The notes under the pieces are model-generated. The model saw only the letters and a program-made list of their open reading frames with translations, was not told the DNA's origin and ran no database searches. Positions 11,049-21,213 of a stretch of 64,000 nt of DNA are shown piece by piece. This DNA comes from Macrophomina tecta (taxonomy: Eukaryota; Ascomycota; Dothideomycetes; Botryosphaeriales; Botryosphaeriaceae), in the NCBI GenBank assembly GCA_024180945.1, contig JAKSGN010000043.1, positions 2,728,001-2,792,000 of the forward strand, read 5' to 3'. A program made the translations under genes and the position numbers. How positions within the stretch are numbered: the stretch's first letter is position 1; every line of letters begins with the position of its first letter.

Positions 11049-11783
11049 CTACTCATCACAGCCAAGAGCAATGCCCTGCTGGAAGAGACCACCAGCAACA
11101 GGAATGAAACCAGCGACAGCTGAGGCAATCTCGCCAACCCATCCACATCCACCGCTAGAAGGGTTGACAGCCGACTCGAAGGTGATGATCAAGTCGTCAG
11201 GCTGGAGCTGGTTGTCGATGTACGCCGTGACCCTCAGGGTGGATGGGACCTTGTGGCCCAGGGTGCGAGTAGTGCATTGAGCCAAACCGGGCGAGTTGAC
11301 ATCCTTGCACGCTTGCTCGCAGGTGACGGCGCTGGAGGGGCCACAAGCAGCGTTGGGGTCTTGGGCGACGCTCTCCATCCATGTGGTGCCGCGGCAACCG
11401 GTGAAGACCTCGTACTCGTTACGGGCCATGACCTCCTTGAGCACCTCCCACATGGACTGCACAAGACCATCGCGCATCTGGTTGAGCTCGAGCCCCGGCG
11501 TCTGCCCCCACGCGCCGTCCATCTGCACGCGGACAGTCAGATCCGGGTCAGCGTCCTCGGCGTGCGTGCAGGGGTTGTTGTCCGAGCCGGCGGAGCGGTC
11601 GGTCACGATGGCGCGCTGGTTGCCAACCGTGTCGTAGATGGTTTGCCAAGTCATGGCGAAGACGTCGGCGTTGCCGACATCGATCATCTGGTCGCTGTAG
11701 CGGACTTCCATCTGCACGAGGGCGGAGGCCTGGCTGGCCAGGGCGGCCATGGTGAGGAGAACGGCGTTGTTTGTGGGCTTCAT
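11049..11783 (-). CDS. Small secreted protein of unknown function (effector-like)
   Basis: A 244-residue protein from one coding exon. Residues 1-21 (MKPTNNAVLLTMAAL...SALV) form a clear signal peptide: basic, then hydrophobic, ending in a small-residue cleavage site. The mature part is acidic, has eight cysteines (an even number, consistent with disulfides) and ends in a Gly-rich hydrophobic segment (GEIASAVAGFIPVAGGL) before the last cysteine. I do not recognise a family. The gene has good expression features: a TATA-like element at 11951-11959, a pyrimidine-rich leader and a probable 51-nt intron in the 5' leader (11787..11837, GTAAGT...TGCTAAGT...GAGCAG) ending 3 bases before the ATG. It could be a secreted effector, an antigen-like surface protein or a structural protein; nothing in the sequence decides. 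Confidence 0.8.
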   Translation of the reverse strand: MKPTNNAVLLTMAALASQASALVQMEVRYSDQMIDVGNADVFAMTWQTIYDTVGNQRAIVTDRSAGSDNNPCTHAEDADPDLTVRVQMDGAWGQTPGLELNQMRDGLVQSMWEVLKEVMARNEYEVFTGCRGTTWMESVAQDPNAACGPSSAVTCEQACKDVNSPGLAQCTTRTLGHKVPSTLRVTAYIDNQLQPDDLIITFESAVNPSSGGCGWVGEIASAVAGFIPVAGGLFQQGIALGCDE

Positions 11784-11950
11784 TGTCTGCTCGGAAGACT
11801 TAGCATTTGTTCAAGAAGCAGGAGCGTGAAGACTTACTGCGAGGAAGGAGTGAGTGTGGGTAGAAAGAAGGTATGCTTGAAGCGAGTGTGTGCTTGAAGA
11901 GGATGCTTTGTTGATGACTGGTGGATGGATTTTGCGCTTAACGGCTGATG

Positions 11951-11959
11951 TTTATATAG
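11951..11959 (-). promoter_or_regulatory. TATA-like element of the secreted-protein gene
   Basis: CTATATAAA on the minus strand, about 110 bp upstream of the 5'-leader intron and about 170 bp upstream of the ATG. With the CT-rich leader and leader intron it outlines a normal fungal promoter. Confidence 0.45.
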
Positions 11960-14902
11960 AGGTGGACTTTGGGCATCTTGTCGAACGCTTCGATGGAAGT
12001 GATCAGACATCAACGCCAGTTTGCTTGGCTTCCCAGCCTCACACGTAGTCAGAGCATGAGAACTGCTCCTGACAAGGCCGTATGAGAGAACTTGAAAGCA
12101 TCTCGAGTCGTAGCCTACCTTGGCGTCGGGGCCGAAGGAACATTTCTGGCGGAGCAGTTTCATGTGGTAAGCCTCATTTTGGAAGCAACTATGACAAGCC
12201 AAGGAATAAGCAAGGGTAAGTATGAGGCTCTGGTCTTGTAATAAGCAGAAGCGTGACGAGATGTGAAACAAAACAGATCCAAGGAAAGCACCTGTTGCGG
12301 GAAGAATTAGCGGTCACGGGCTCAGCACCGCCCTTCGCCGACAACACTTTGGCTTCTGTATGGATTCGCTCGGACAGCCACGAACTTATGCAGGAGATGA
12401 GCTTCGGCCTCATCTGTTTCTTCTGCCAAGACTTATCCCAAAACTCTGGTTGGTGATACCCACCTCACCACTAAGCTATAACCGTTAGTGGCGGCAATGA
12501 ATTTGTTGTGGGTTTTCTACAGAGCAGTTCCTCAAAGAACGTGAACAGACGCCTTCAGCGCCGCGGCGAAAGAATCGTTTGGGCATTAGCCGGCAGCCAG
12601 TTAATGCAGTTGGCTCCACTATAGAGTCCGTGGATAGAGAAGCACGGTCGGTTTTACCCGAAGTCTATAGGCGAGAGCATTGCATAAGCGAAGTATTGAA
12701 ACACACAGCAGCGAGTCATACTGCAGAGAGGAACAGCGGCCGAACCTCGCATAAATACGAATCGTCCACGGAACAGAGTCCGAATCTTCATCCGAAGATG
12801 ATTCATATTGCTTTGCCCTGCACTGCAGTCGAGCTCTTCCTCTCTGGCCTTTAACCTGTTCCCCCGCGTGACTTTACTTCCCTTCAGCCCCTCCGCCTCC
12901 TCGCGGTTGCGGGACTGACAACCCAACCAAGTGGTATGAGTGCCTCGATAAGGCATAGTGCCAGCCACTATGGCTGTGTGGAGCGGGCGCTACGTGGTTT
13001 ACCCACATCACGGGACAAAGACTCTCTGATTACGCGCAGGATAATTCAAATTCTGAGACAACAACGCTAATAGGGCACAAACGCACGCGGCCGGCATTGT
13101 CTAGACCACCGAAGTAGTGCTGCACTGGCGAGCCAAGTAAAGCTTGGCTCAGAGGCTTCTCATGCCACCATGAACCAAACCTTAAAGCAGTAGCAACTCA
13201 CAGATGGAGCTTTGGTGCTCGCGGCCAGTCTCGCCTGTATTTGGCAGTTTGAAACTACCCAACTTACCCATACACTCAGTCCGCACAGCCATAGAAGTTG
13301 CGATACATGTAACTTCCTGTAGTAGCACAGCTGACCATATCTTGAGACGCCACGCCGCTTACACGCGCCCGTTTTGGTGTTATGGCTCTGCGGGTGGTTG
13401 CTCTTGGCAAATGCTACGCCCCTGAAGGAGGCGCGGAGAACCGACTTCAAACTCGCGTTTGTCTTGGGACCATCTCGATATCCGGGCGGGATCGGCGCCC
13501 GATCCACTGATCCCCCGGTGTCCTCGGCTTGGGCCGAATTTCTTCTCAGCCACTGTTGTATACGGTTAAGCGAATCGGACTTAAGCTCGGGCGCTGAGCA
13601 TCTGCCGCGTATGTCTGCCAGGAACCACAAGAGCTTCCTCCTTGGACATACCAATGCTTCCGAACATGACTTAGTGCTCAAGGATTCCCAAATAGCGAGT
13701 ACTTGGCAAGTAAGGATTTTTCCATCACTCAAGAGTGCTGTGAACCCGAGCAGATGCCAAGACTGGTGTTGCTGCCAGAGTCAGGTGCGACAGCACCACA
13801 CTGACTCTTCCATCGAGCCAATCATACTCCAGAGAGCGCTCAGCCAGCTGCAGGCGTCATCATCCAGTCAATTTGAGGTGTCTCTCCGGGCTCTGCAATG
13901 TCTCGAATGGTCGGATATGGTCGCCACACCTCAGTCCATACTCGTGATGTTCAGATTAACCGCAATCTCGTCTTCGCATCCCGTTCGGAATACGCATCGA
14001 TTCCATGAGCTTTTACCGAGGTCTCTTTAACTAACCGTAATATATTTGCGTCCTTCATGCCACTCATCAGTTGATCCAAGGCCTCCGGACCCTCAAACTT
14101 CTATCATGAAGCTAACCTATGCTCTTCCGGAACTATCGGCACGTGTTGCTACGCGCCTAGCAGGTTTGGCATGATTGGTTTAGCCGATGGCCACTTGGTC
14201 AGCATGCCTCACTCGTGAGTAGACAAAAGGCATTTGCGAGTTAACACAATACATACTGTGAGTGGGGGTCACGAAGAAAGTTGAGGTAGTGGAAGTTGCA
14301 CACACTTGTGGTCACCCCGAATTGCGGCTGAGACGGTGGCTATATATAGTGTTCTCGGAGAACTGTTACAAAGTGCGAAATATGGCAAGAAAACTAATCA
14401 TTTATCTCAAATATTTTGCACGTCTGTTGTTAATCATAGAGTCTCCTGCAATTGCCGACCAGCAACCAACCTATGAGCATGCTTTGTGTCATGCTTGTTG
14501 ACACCATTTTTTTTTTAAGTTAAATGAATAAGATAACTCTGTCAGAACCCACCTGCAGTAGCATCGATATTGTACAACATAAGTTGCTTGTGGAAACTCA
14601 AAACTGACCCAGCCATTTTTAAAAGTGATCAGATTGATTTTGTGCACGAGAAGAAGGTAAAAAATCTGCGACGTTATCTGTGGTCGGTTATCCCTCTGCT
14701 GGTTCATAATGTAGGACAAGACACGCTTTGGACGGATTCTACATGGCAGCTACGTATCACAGTACCGCTGTGATCTTGCAGCTGAATAGATCATGTCAGA
14801 TCCTGGACCTGCTTCATCACCAGAACAAACGGCCTAGTTCGCCATTTGTACCTGTCTTGCTCCAGGAGATTCCTCCATAGCTCTCCCACAAGCCATGTTA
14901 CC
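11960..14902. other. 3-kb stretch without a supported gene
   Basis: Between the secreted-protein promoter and the 3' end of the P450. Open frames of 190 codons (-, 13160-13732) and 218 codons (+, 13374-14030) overlap each other and match nothing I know. Part of the minus strand (about 13400-14110) reads like eroded coding sequence in several frames, but I cannot name a family. 14230-14760 is more AT-rich than its surroundings. No tRNA or transposon ends were recognised. Confidence 0.4.
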
Positions 14903-16558
14903 TTAAGTTTTGCTCCTGATGTTCAGCCCGATCGCAATCTGGTGGTTGCGGATCCCATTTAAAAGCACGTCGGCATCTTTCTCTTGCTTATCCCATGCCT
15001 CTTCGACAATCTCTCTATGCCTTTCAGTCCGCGGCTCGAACACAGCGGAAAATTGATGAGGCTTGGAGATGACTGCGTTGCCAAAAGCCTTGTCGTTGAC
15101 CTCAATTCTCCTTCCAGTTTTCCTATCCACGGCATGCTTGATACTGAACGCCCAGAGAAGGCGCGCAATCAGGATGAAGAGCGAATTTCGAGCGACAAAG
15201 CGTCCGGCACAGATGCGCCTGCCAAATCCAAAGCTCTTTCCCTCCGGTTGCCCGAGCCAACGCTCCGGCTGAAAAGACCACGGCGACGAGTACACATCTT
15301 CCTCCAAATGCATGCTCCAGTACACCGGTAGGACCACCGCGCCCTTCGGAATACGATACCCCATATAGTGATCCTCCTCAAGCGTGGCATGCGGAATGCC
15401 GCCCGGCGCAATATGTCGCCACCTCAGCGTCTCCTCCACGCAAGCCCTCACATATGGCAAGCTCTCCCTATCTGCAAAGCCCGGCAGCCTCTCCCTCCCC
15501 ACGACCTCATCCAACTCCCGCTGCGCAAGCTCGACAAACCGCGGCTGCGCCAAACAGGCCAGCACGAAGACCTCCAACACCGCGCTCGTCGTCTCCAGCC
15601 CCGCGTCGACCAGAATGCCCACATTGTACGCGAACTCCAGGTCCGACATCTCCTGCGCCTCCTTGCTCGCCCTCAACTCCTTCGCCCAGTTCCAGCTCTT
15701 GCTCTTCAGGCCCGCGCCGACGTTGCGGGCGTGCGACGTGCTCTCGACGCGGAACAGCGCGTCCGCCGTCTTCTTCCACGGCGCCAGGGCTCGCGGCAGG
15801 CTATTCAAGAACGGCAGGGCATCGACGATCCACGCGCCCGGCTGGCACGCGTACGCCATATTCTCGATGACGCGCTTCGCGTCGGCGATGTGCTGCGGAT
15901 CCTCGCTCGTAATCCGGATGCCAAAGCCCGCCATGTAGCTCACGCTGTAGCTATACAGCTCGAACGCGTAGCCAAAATCGGCCGGAGCGCCAGGGCGCTC
16001 GGCCGCGTGCCGCACGAAGTTCGCGAGCAGCTGCTTGGATTCGAGGTCCTGCAAGGGCGTGTAGGTGGCGGCGGCGCGGGGGCTGACGACGGGGGCGTCC
16101 ATGCGCTGGTGCAGGAGGTAGCGGTCGTTGTACGGCCGCATGAGGGTGTGCATGCCCTTGGTCATGCAGTCGCCTGCCATGACCAGGCGCGGGCGGTCGG
16201 AGTAGATGCCGCTGCGCTTGTTGAGAAGGTCGTGGGCCACAGAGGCAGAGCCAAGGATGACGACGGTCGAGCCGCCCAGCTGCAGGCTGATGATCGGTCC
16301 CCATTGCTGGAACCATTTGTGGTAGGTGAGCCATGGGAGGTGGGTTGGGGCTTGATGGAGGTTGCCGATGAGGGGGAGGCGGCGCGGTCCCGGTGGGAGG
16401 CCGCGGTCTCGTCGCGCTTCGTAGAGAATACGGATCACGAAGAGGGTGATTATCGTGTAAAGCAATGCGACCCACATGTTTCTTGAACGCGTGTATGGTG
16501 GGAAAAAGGATCGAACGCCAAAATTCGAAAAGGGGTGGTCCAAATTGGGAGTCGACAA
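14903..16558 (-). CDS. Cytochrome P450 monooxygenase, intronless
   Basis: A 551-residue microsomal haem-thiolate monooxygenase. In order: an N-terminal membrane anchor (MWVALLYTIITLFVIRIL) followed by the proline hinge LPPGPRRLPLIGN; I-helix AGLETTS (oxygen activation); K-helix EETLR (the ExxR pair); the meander FQPERW; and the haem-binding loop FGFGRRICAGR with the cysteine ligand. All key residues are intact. The open frame starts at 16558, but the ATG at 16475-16477, giving the anchor directly, would produce a 524-residue protein of more usual form; I consider both possible. Overall it resembles the fungal P450 group often annotated as O-methylsterigmatocystin oxidoreductase-like; the substrate is unknown and no other biosynthetic gene lies beside it. 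The absence of introns in a 1.6 kb P450 gene is less common in this group. Confidence 0.95.
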   Translation of the reverse strand: MSTPNLDHPFSNFGVRSFFPPYTRSRNMWVALLYTIITLFVIRILYEARRDRGLPPGPRRLPLIGNLHQAPTHLPWLTYHKWFQQWGPIISLQLGGSTVVILGSASVAHDLLNKRSGIYSDRPRLVMAGDCMTKGMHTLMRPYNDRYLLHQRMDAPVVSPRAAATYTPLQDLESKQLLANFVRHAAERPGAPADFGYAFELYSYSVSYMAGFGIRITSEDPQHIADAKRVIENMAYACQPGAWIVDALPFLNSLPRALAPWKKTADALFRVESTSHARNVGAGLKSKSWNWAKELRASKEAQEMSDLEFAYNVGILVDAGLETTSAVLEVFVLACLAQPRFVELAQRELDEVVGRERLPGFADRESLPYVRACVEETLRWRHIAPGGIPHATLEEDHYMGYRIPKGAVVLPVYWSMHLEEDVYSSPWSFQPERWLGQPEGKSFGFGRRICAGRFVARNSLFILIARLLWAFSIKHAVDRKTGRRIEVNDKAFGNAVISKPHQFSAVFEPRTERHREIVEEAWDKQEKDADVLLNGIRNHQIAIGLNIRSKT

Positions 16559-17508
16559 GGCCGCGACTTATCTCAAGATCCAAGAAACCCGTCAGCTGCG
16601 AGGAAATGGCGACTAGAGCACTTACATATCCGCATGGCATAGCACGGAGAAAGGCCTCTATCCTTTAGCGCGGGCCCACGCTGCAGTACCGGGGGGCCAT
16701 ACCGGCCCCCAAGCGGGCGAAGCGCCGGCCGTTTATCCTTTACGGGGAAAGTTGGCAATGATCCGTCTGAGGCTAAAAGATGCAAGAGTACAGCATTCCG
16801 CTCTATCTTGGAAATCTGGAAGCTTGAATTTAGGGGTGTAGTAATGGTAAGCCTCAAAAACAACAAAATCCGCCCCCGCCCCCAACCCCCAACACACCAA
16901 CACCACACTTAGATGCATCCCCCCGGATGTCGTGATCATTTACTGGTGATAGGTAGCCCCGAGCCCGAGGCTCTGACAAACGTCTTCGGAAACCATGGTG
17001 ATGTGTTCGTCGGCTGATCCAGGACAAATGCTAGTCATATTGGCCAGTAATGCCCCGGTGAACGACCTTTATCTGGAATATTTGTACCAAGGGTAAGGCC
17101 CAAGGAAGGTTGGGATCCTCATGCGAGACCACCTACGAAGCACATGGAGCCTCGCCGTCAACTGCTTCGCCCTGACACTTTCCGGGACCGCTTCAGGACT
17201 CTTTCTCCCCCGCCCTTGCAAATAGACAAGACAAAACCGCGCGATGCTCAACAAGTCAAATAGAGATGATAAATACAGGAAATAGCCGCGCTTCTCGCGA
17301 AGACATCGCTTGGGTCATCCCCATCCCAATATTCCAGGCTCAGTGCGCACATGCTCCAGAACATAAATGATACAACCGTTTCCAATCACCTTCCCCAAAA
17401 TTGGCAGAGAAGGGAACACAGAAACGCCGCTGCTGATATGCAAAAAATGCGCGCCAAATGCCAACACAAGTGAAAAGAAGAGAACCCACACACAGATGCA
17501 TCCCCATC
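16559..17508. other. P450 promoter region with a GC hairpin; no gene
   Basis: This 950 bp contains the P450 promoter and the 3' flank of the Cue2-like gene. At 16692-16710 the sequence forms a perfect 7-bp inverted repeat (GGGGGCC, 5-base loop, GGCCCCC). A pyrimidine/purine-skewed tract lies at 16870-16910. No coding sequence is supported. Confidence 0.5.
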
Positions 17509-19164
17509 TCAACTCCTCACCAACCCAGTCACTGTCACCGCACCACTCCCCACCTCCACTTTCCACCCCTCCCCAACCAACATCTTCACGACTGCAGGCC
17601 CAATTTTCGACTTCCCGCCATCACTGTGCCTACCCACACCCGTGATGATCCTAAACTCATTCCTGGCCCTGCCACCCGCATATTCCCTGATACGCTCCTC
17701 TCCCAGGGCGTCCCACCACTCAGCGACCCTCTGGCGTGCGATGCGCTTCGCGTCTGCGACGCTGACGCCGTGCAGGTCGAGCTGCGTATCGGTCGACTGG
17801 CGGGCGACGAGGCGGTCGGCTTCGGCGGCAACGGCGGTCTTGTAGGCGCGGTGCTGGTCGCGGCCGAGCTGGCCATAATAGCCGGCGGCGGCCTTCATGA
17901 GCGGGTCCGACTTGCCCTTGCGGTGGTACTCTGAGGCCTTGTTGAAGGCGGTGTGGCGGGCGGCGCCGAGTGAGGCGGCACTCAGGGAGCCGGAACCAAG
18001 GCCTGCGGATGGGAGGGGAGCGGCGGCGAGGACGTCTGCCTCGTCGTCGGGTTCGGAGAGGTTGAGCGGGGCGTAGCGGGCGATCAGCTCGATGCCGCCA
18101 GCAGAGGTGGCGCTGGTTTGGGAGGAGCGAATGAGGGCCTTGGCGAGTTCGTGAGCGGCGGCGGAGGAAGGGTAGGTGAGGCGGATAAGGGCATGGGCCC
18201 GGGGAAGATCGAGAGAAAATTCATTGGAGAGATCCGCCACGTTTTGGACGATGATATCGCTCTCTTCTTCGAGAGATCGCTTGCTTGTCTCGATATCTGA
18301 CTCGATAAGAGCAGTAATGGTGGAGCCCACTGAACCGCCACGCTCGTGATACAGAGACTTGATAGTCCTGTGGGGAACATTGACTTTGCTCGCGATGAAG
18401 TCAACGTCCTGCGTCGCGGTATGCCACTTGTTTTGGGAAGGTCCTGCGGGCTCGGAACTTGACCTGGCATACTCTTCCAGATTCGTGTAGGTAGTCTTCT
18501 TTTTGTTCTTCTTAGCCTTTGTCTTACGCCCGCGCGGCACTGACTCATCTTCAGCGAAGCTATCGATTCCCTTCCGTAGGATCTTCTCTTCGCCGTCATC
18601 GCCGTCCATTTCTTCGAACAGAGCATGATTCAGTAACTCGTCAGTGGCCCTTTCATAGTCGCCTTTGTTCTTCTTCAAGACATAAGCGACAACGTTCACA
18701 GATAAAGTTGGGAAGGTTTCGATAAGTCGAGCTTCTTTGACAGACATATCCAGGTTCTGGAGCCATGTCATGTTTGCACCCGTCTCCGAAGGGGTGGAGA
18801 CGCCAGAACTTGAGAGACCGAGAGAAGAAAGGCCGTTGGTCAGACTTGTGGCGTCGGTCTCGGTCGGCGACTTATGGCCCAGCGACGCACCCTCGCCTTG
18901 CTCGGGAAGGAGGCCATCCTGGGTGCTGCATCCGGAGGGGTCAAAGTCGGTGAGTTGCTCAAGCACAGCCGTTTCCCGCAAAGTAGAGAGATCAGCATGT
19001 GCCCGCTCGAAAGCGTCTGGCTGGCTCGAATAGTCTTCATATATGAGCATAACTATAGTAGCGTCTATAGGAGGGCAGAATTCGCTCTGCCATTCGTTAA
19101 TGCCGGCAAGCAAGGGAGAGGATGCGAGAGCACATGCCTGCAGTCGCGCTAGATCTTCATCCAT
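17509..19164 (-). CDS. CUE2: Cue2-like no-go-decay endonuclease (CUE + DUF1771 + Smr)
   Basis: A 551-residue intronless protein. Budding-yeast Cue2 is recruited to collided ribosomes and cleaves the stalled mRNA through its Smr domain; the domain order here is the same. A CUE-type ubiquitin-binding fold is at about residues 140-185 (LIETFPTLS ... GDYERATDELLNH). A Lys-rich linker (KTKAKKNKKK) follows, then a DUF1771 segment near 405-460 (NKASEYHRKGKSDPL ... YYGQLGRDQHRAY), and the Smr domain near 462-551, beginning LDLHG and containing ITGVGRHSDGGKSKIGP, the conserved TGxGxHSxGG...LxP loop. The start is the only ATG near the 5' end and gives a complete N-terminus. It lies downstream of, and parallel to, the HP1 gene. 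Ortholog-level assignment is from domain order and motifs. Confidence 0.92.
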   Translation of the reverse strand: MDEDLARLQACALASSPLLAGINEWQSEFCPPIDATIVMLIYEDYSSQPDAFERAHADLSTLRETAVLEQLTDFDPSGCSTQDGLLPEQGEGASLGHKSPTETDATSLTNGLSSLGLSSSGVSTPSETGANMTWLQNLDMSVKEARLIETFPTLSVNVVAYVLKKNKGDYERATDELLNHALFEEMDGDDGEEKILRKGIDSFAEDESVPRGRKTKAKKNKKKTTYTNLEEYARSSSEPAGPSQNKWHTATQDVDFIASKVNVPHRTIKSLYHERGGSVGSTITALIESDIETSKRSLEEESDIIVQNVADLSNEFSLDLPRAHALIRLTYPSSAAAHELAKALIRSSQTSATSAGGIELIARYAPLNLSEPDDEADVLAAAPLPSAGLGSGSLSAASLGAARHTAFNKASEYHRKGKSDPLMKAAAGYYGQLGRDQHRAYKTAVAAEADRLVARQSTDTQLDLHGVSVADAKRIARQRVAEWWDALGEERIREYAGGRARNEFRIITGVGRHSDGGKSKIGPAVVKMLVGEGWKVEVGSGAVTVTGLVRS

Positions 19165-19882
19165 GGCTATGGAACGCGGGCTTGCTTCTTGGAATCAATA
19201 GTGGGCTTATGGGCATGCTCGGTGCGGAATGAAGTTTAGTGTTGCGCATCAAATTTGGCAAAGTGGCGCGTCCTGCACGGGCGCTGCGACGCGGCGTGAA
19301 AAGACGATTTAAAGAGCAAGAGGAGAAGCAGACGAGACGGTCGATGACGCGCCTCGAGCGTTCGTTTGACTTCGGCCCGACCCGGCAAAATGTTCCGCCT
19401 TCGCCGGGTATGCTAGGAGAGGCGCGGGGAGGCGCATCGCTGCCGTTGGCACGATCACCAGAGTACATACACAAAGGCTTCTGGAACTCCACTGACGTTT
19501 CAGTCGGTGCTATTGTATTGTCTGGCATTGCCCCGCCCCGGAGCTACATTAACCCAGTTCCAAAACCCCAAAGGACCTTGCAAAAATCGAAATATTCCCA
19601 TTGGGCCCATGCATTTGCCTAGCAGAGGTCTTCACTGCTTGCAAATACGGCAGTCCCTTACTCCACGCTGTTTTTGAATCATCCCGTCAAAGCGCTATAC
19701 AAAAATCCATGGCATCTTTTGCGCCGCCCACATATGCATATTCACCTCAATAGCACAATGCGGCGGGCAGAGAAGTGCTCGCGCCCCATTTCAGTATTCT
19801 CCGGTCCCGTTTCTCGGCGGATAGTCATCCTCGTTGGTGTAGAATCTCCTTCGAGGGGTCATTAGCCAATCAATGGTGGGTA
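19165..19882. other. Intergenic region between HP1 and the Cue2-like gene
   Basis: About 0.7 kb separating two genes transcribed in the same direction; it holds the HP1 3' flank and the Cue2-like promoter. No gene, RNA or repeat was recognised. Confidence 0.5.
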
Positions 19883-20805
19883 TCAGTTGTAGTTGAAATA
19901 CAGGTGTTGCTCGTAGTAGGCCAGCATCTAATGTTTGTCAGCATGTACGCATCCCAAGTCTAATTTCAAGGGTATCCACCTTTTGCGGGCATTTCTGGTT
20001 GAGCACCGCAAGCTCATGACGCGTCTTACGGCCGTTGTTCCAGACAACCATGGCGTAGCGCTTGCGGATGCCCCTCTTCTCATCGGGGATTTCCTCGATC
20101 GTGTCGACGGATTGTATATCGTTCTCCCAAGATCCCTTGGGGAAATTGGGCTGTTTCTCTGTCTTCGCAAGCTTTGGCTCGGGCTCCACAGGCTCCACGG
20201 AGACACTCTCATCCTTAGCTTTGCGGCCGCGGCCGCGTCCCTTGCCAGCCGGAGTTCCGGAGGGAGTTCCTGACGCTTTGCGCTTCTTCGCGCCTGGCTT
20301 TCCCCCAATTTTTGCCCAGTATTCCTCGAGTGCTTCCATGGCACCCTCTCTGCGAGATGGTCAACAGTGTATCCACTTAGAGAGGCGAGCGGCCTTACAG
20401 GTTCGACTCTGGTTCCCAGGTCCTGTCGGACTTCCGGTCGTACCCCAGCCATTTGATCTCGTATTTGACTATGCCCTAGAGAGGTGTAAGTAAGGGAGCG
20501 GGAGCAATTGATCGCAGCTGGCTTACATCATCGTCGGTCAAGTGGCCCATGATCTTCTCGACCACGTATCTGGAATGTGGTTTAGCAAATAATCTCGCGA
20601 AGTTCAGGCGAAATGGAAGCTCCGTACTCTTCCTCCTCCTCGTCCTCATCTTCTTCTGCATCCTCCTCATCTACCTTCTTGGTAGGCTTGGAGGGGATTT
20701 CAGACTCGGAGCCCGAGACAGACACTTCGTCGTCACTAATGGCGGCTGGATTGTGGCGGTTAGCTGGAGGCTGTCGTTTCGCGCAGAGCGTCACGTACGC
20801 GGCAT
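19883..20805 (-). CDS. hepA: Heterochromatin protein 1 (chromodomain + chromoshadow domain)
   Basis: HP1 binds methylated Lys9 of histone H3 and dimerises to compact chromatin. Six exons: 20799..20805, 20628..20745, 20527..20569, 20399..20475, 19980..20349, 19883..19927; introns of 53, 58, 51, 49 and 52 nt; 219 residues. Exon 1 is only 7 nt (ATG CCG C); its splice to exon 2 gives MPPAISDDEVSVS. An acidic stretch follows, then the chromodomain near 41-90 (EYVVEKIMGHL, YEIKWLGYD, TWEPESNL), with the aromatic-cage positions Tyr, Trp and Tyr/Trp present. A basic Gly/Arg/Lys hinge comes next, then the chromoshadow domain to the C-terminus (SWENDIQSVDTIEE ... WNNGRKTRHELAV ... YYEQHLYFNYN). Frame and splice signals agree at every junction. 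It shares its promoter with cct5. Confidence 0.93.
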
Positions 20806-21213
20806 GGTGGCGCAGGATGTGGTGAGCGTTCGCAGGCGCGGTTGGAGCGCGTTCGCATGCGGTGGCGAGCAAGCGAGAGACTGCGATTGACGGATGCAGC
20901 GGCGGCACAATACGCGTTTGGCGTTGTCACGTCGCGAATGCGAGAGGGTTTGGCGGAGGGTGATGCGCGTGGAATCGCGAAGATGGGCCGCGAGACGTGG
21001 ACCGAGCGCGCGGTAGCAACGGGGCGGCGGGCGGCGGTCGACGGCGGGCGGGCAACTTCACGTACTCCAGAATTTTGTCCCGCAGCGCCAGCACTCGTCC
21101 GACCGCCGCAGCCCACCCCTCCCTCTCTACCTTCCTCCGCGCCTCCAGCGACGCGTCTGATCCTCCTGCCGAGCTCCTAGTCAGGTCCTTCCCGAAGGAC
21201 ACCCCCCGCCAAC
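20806..21213. promoter_or_regulatory. Bidirectional promoter between HP1 and CCT5
   Basis: The two start codons lie 408 bp apart, pointing outward, so both leaders and core promoters must fit here. The segment is GC-rich, and CT-rich toward cct5 (about 21100-21210). No TATA box is seen. Confidence 0.7.

Noticed and set aside
12450..12510. tRNA-like segment on the minus strand (AGCTTAGTGGTGAGG)
   Set aside because: It recalls the 5' part of a tRNA, but there is no anticodon arm, no B-box and no acceptor pairing.
13160..14110. Possible eroded coding sequence on the minus strand
   Set aside because: Several frames read protein-like, including LLWFLADIRGRC and DQLMSGMKDANILRL, but stops intervene and no family could be named; not enough to call a pseudogene.
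15368..16486. 372-codon open frame on the plus strand, opposite the P450
   Set aside because: It is the complement of a GC-rich, complete P450 gene whose motifs are all intact; the opposite product is Arg/His-rich without domains.
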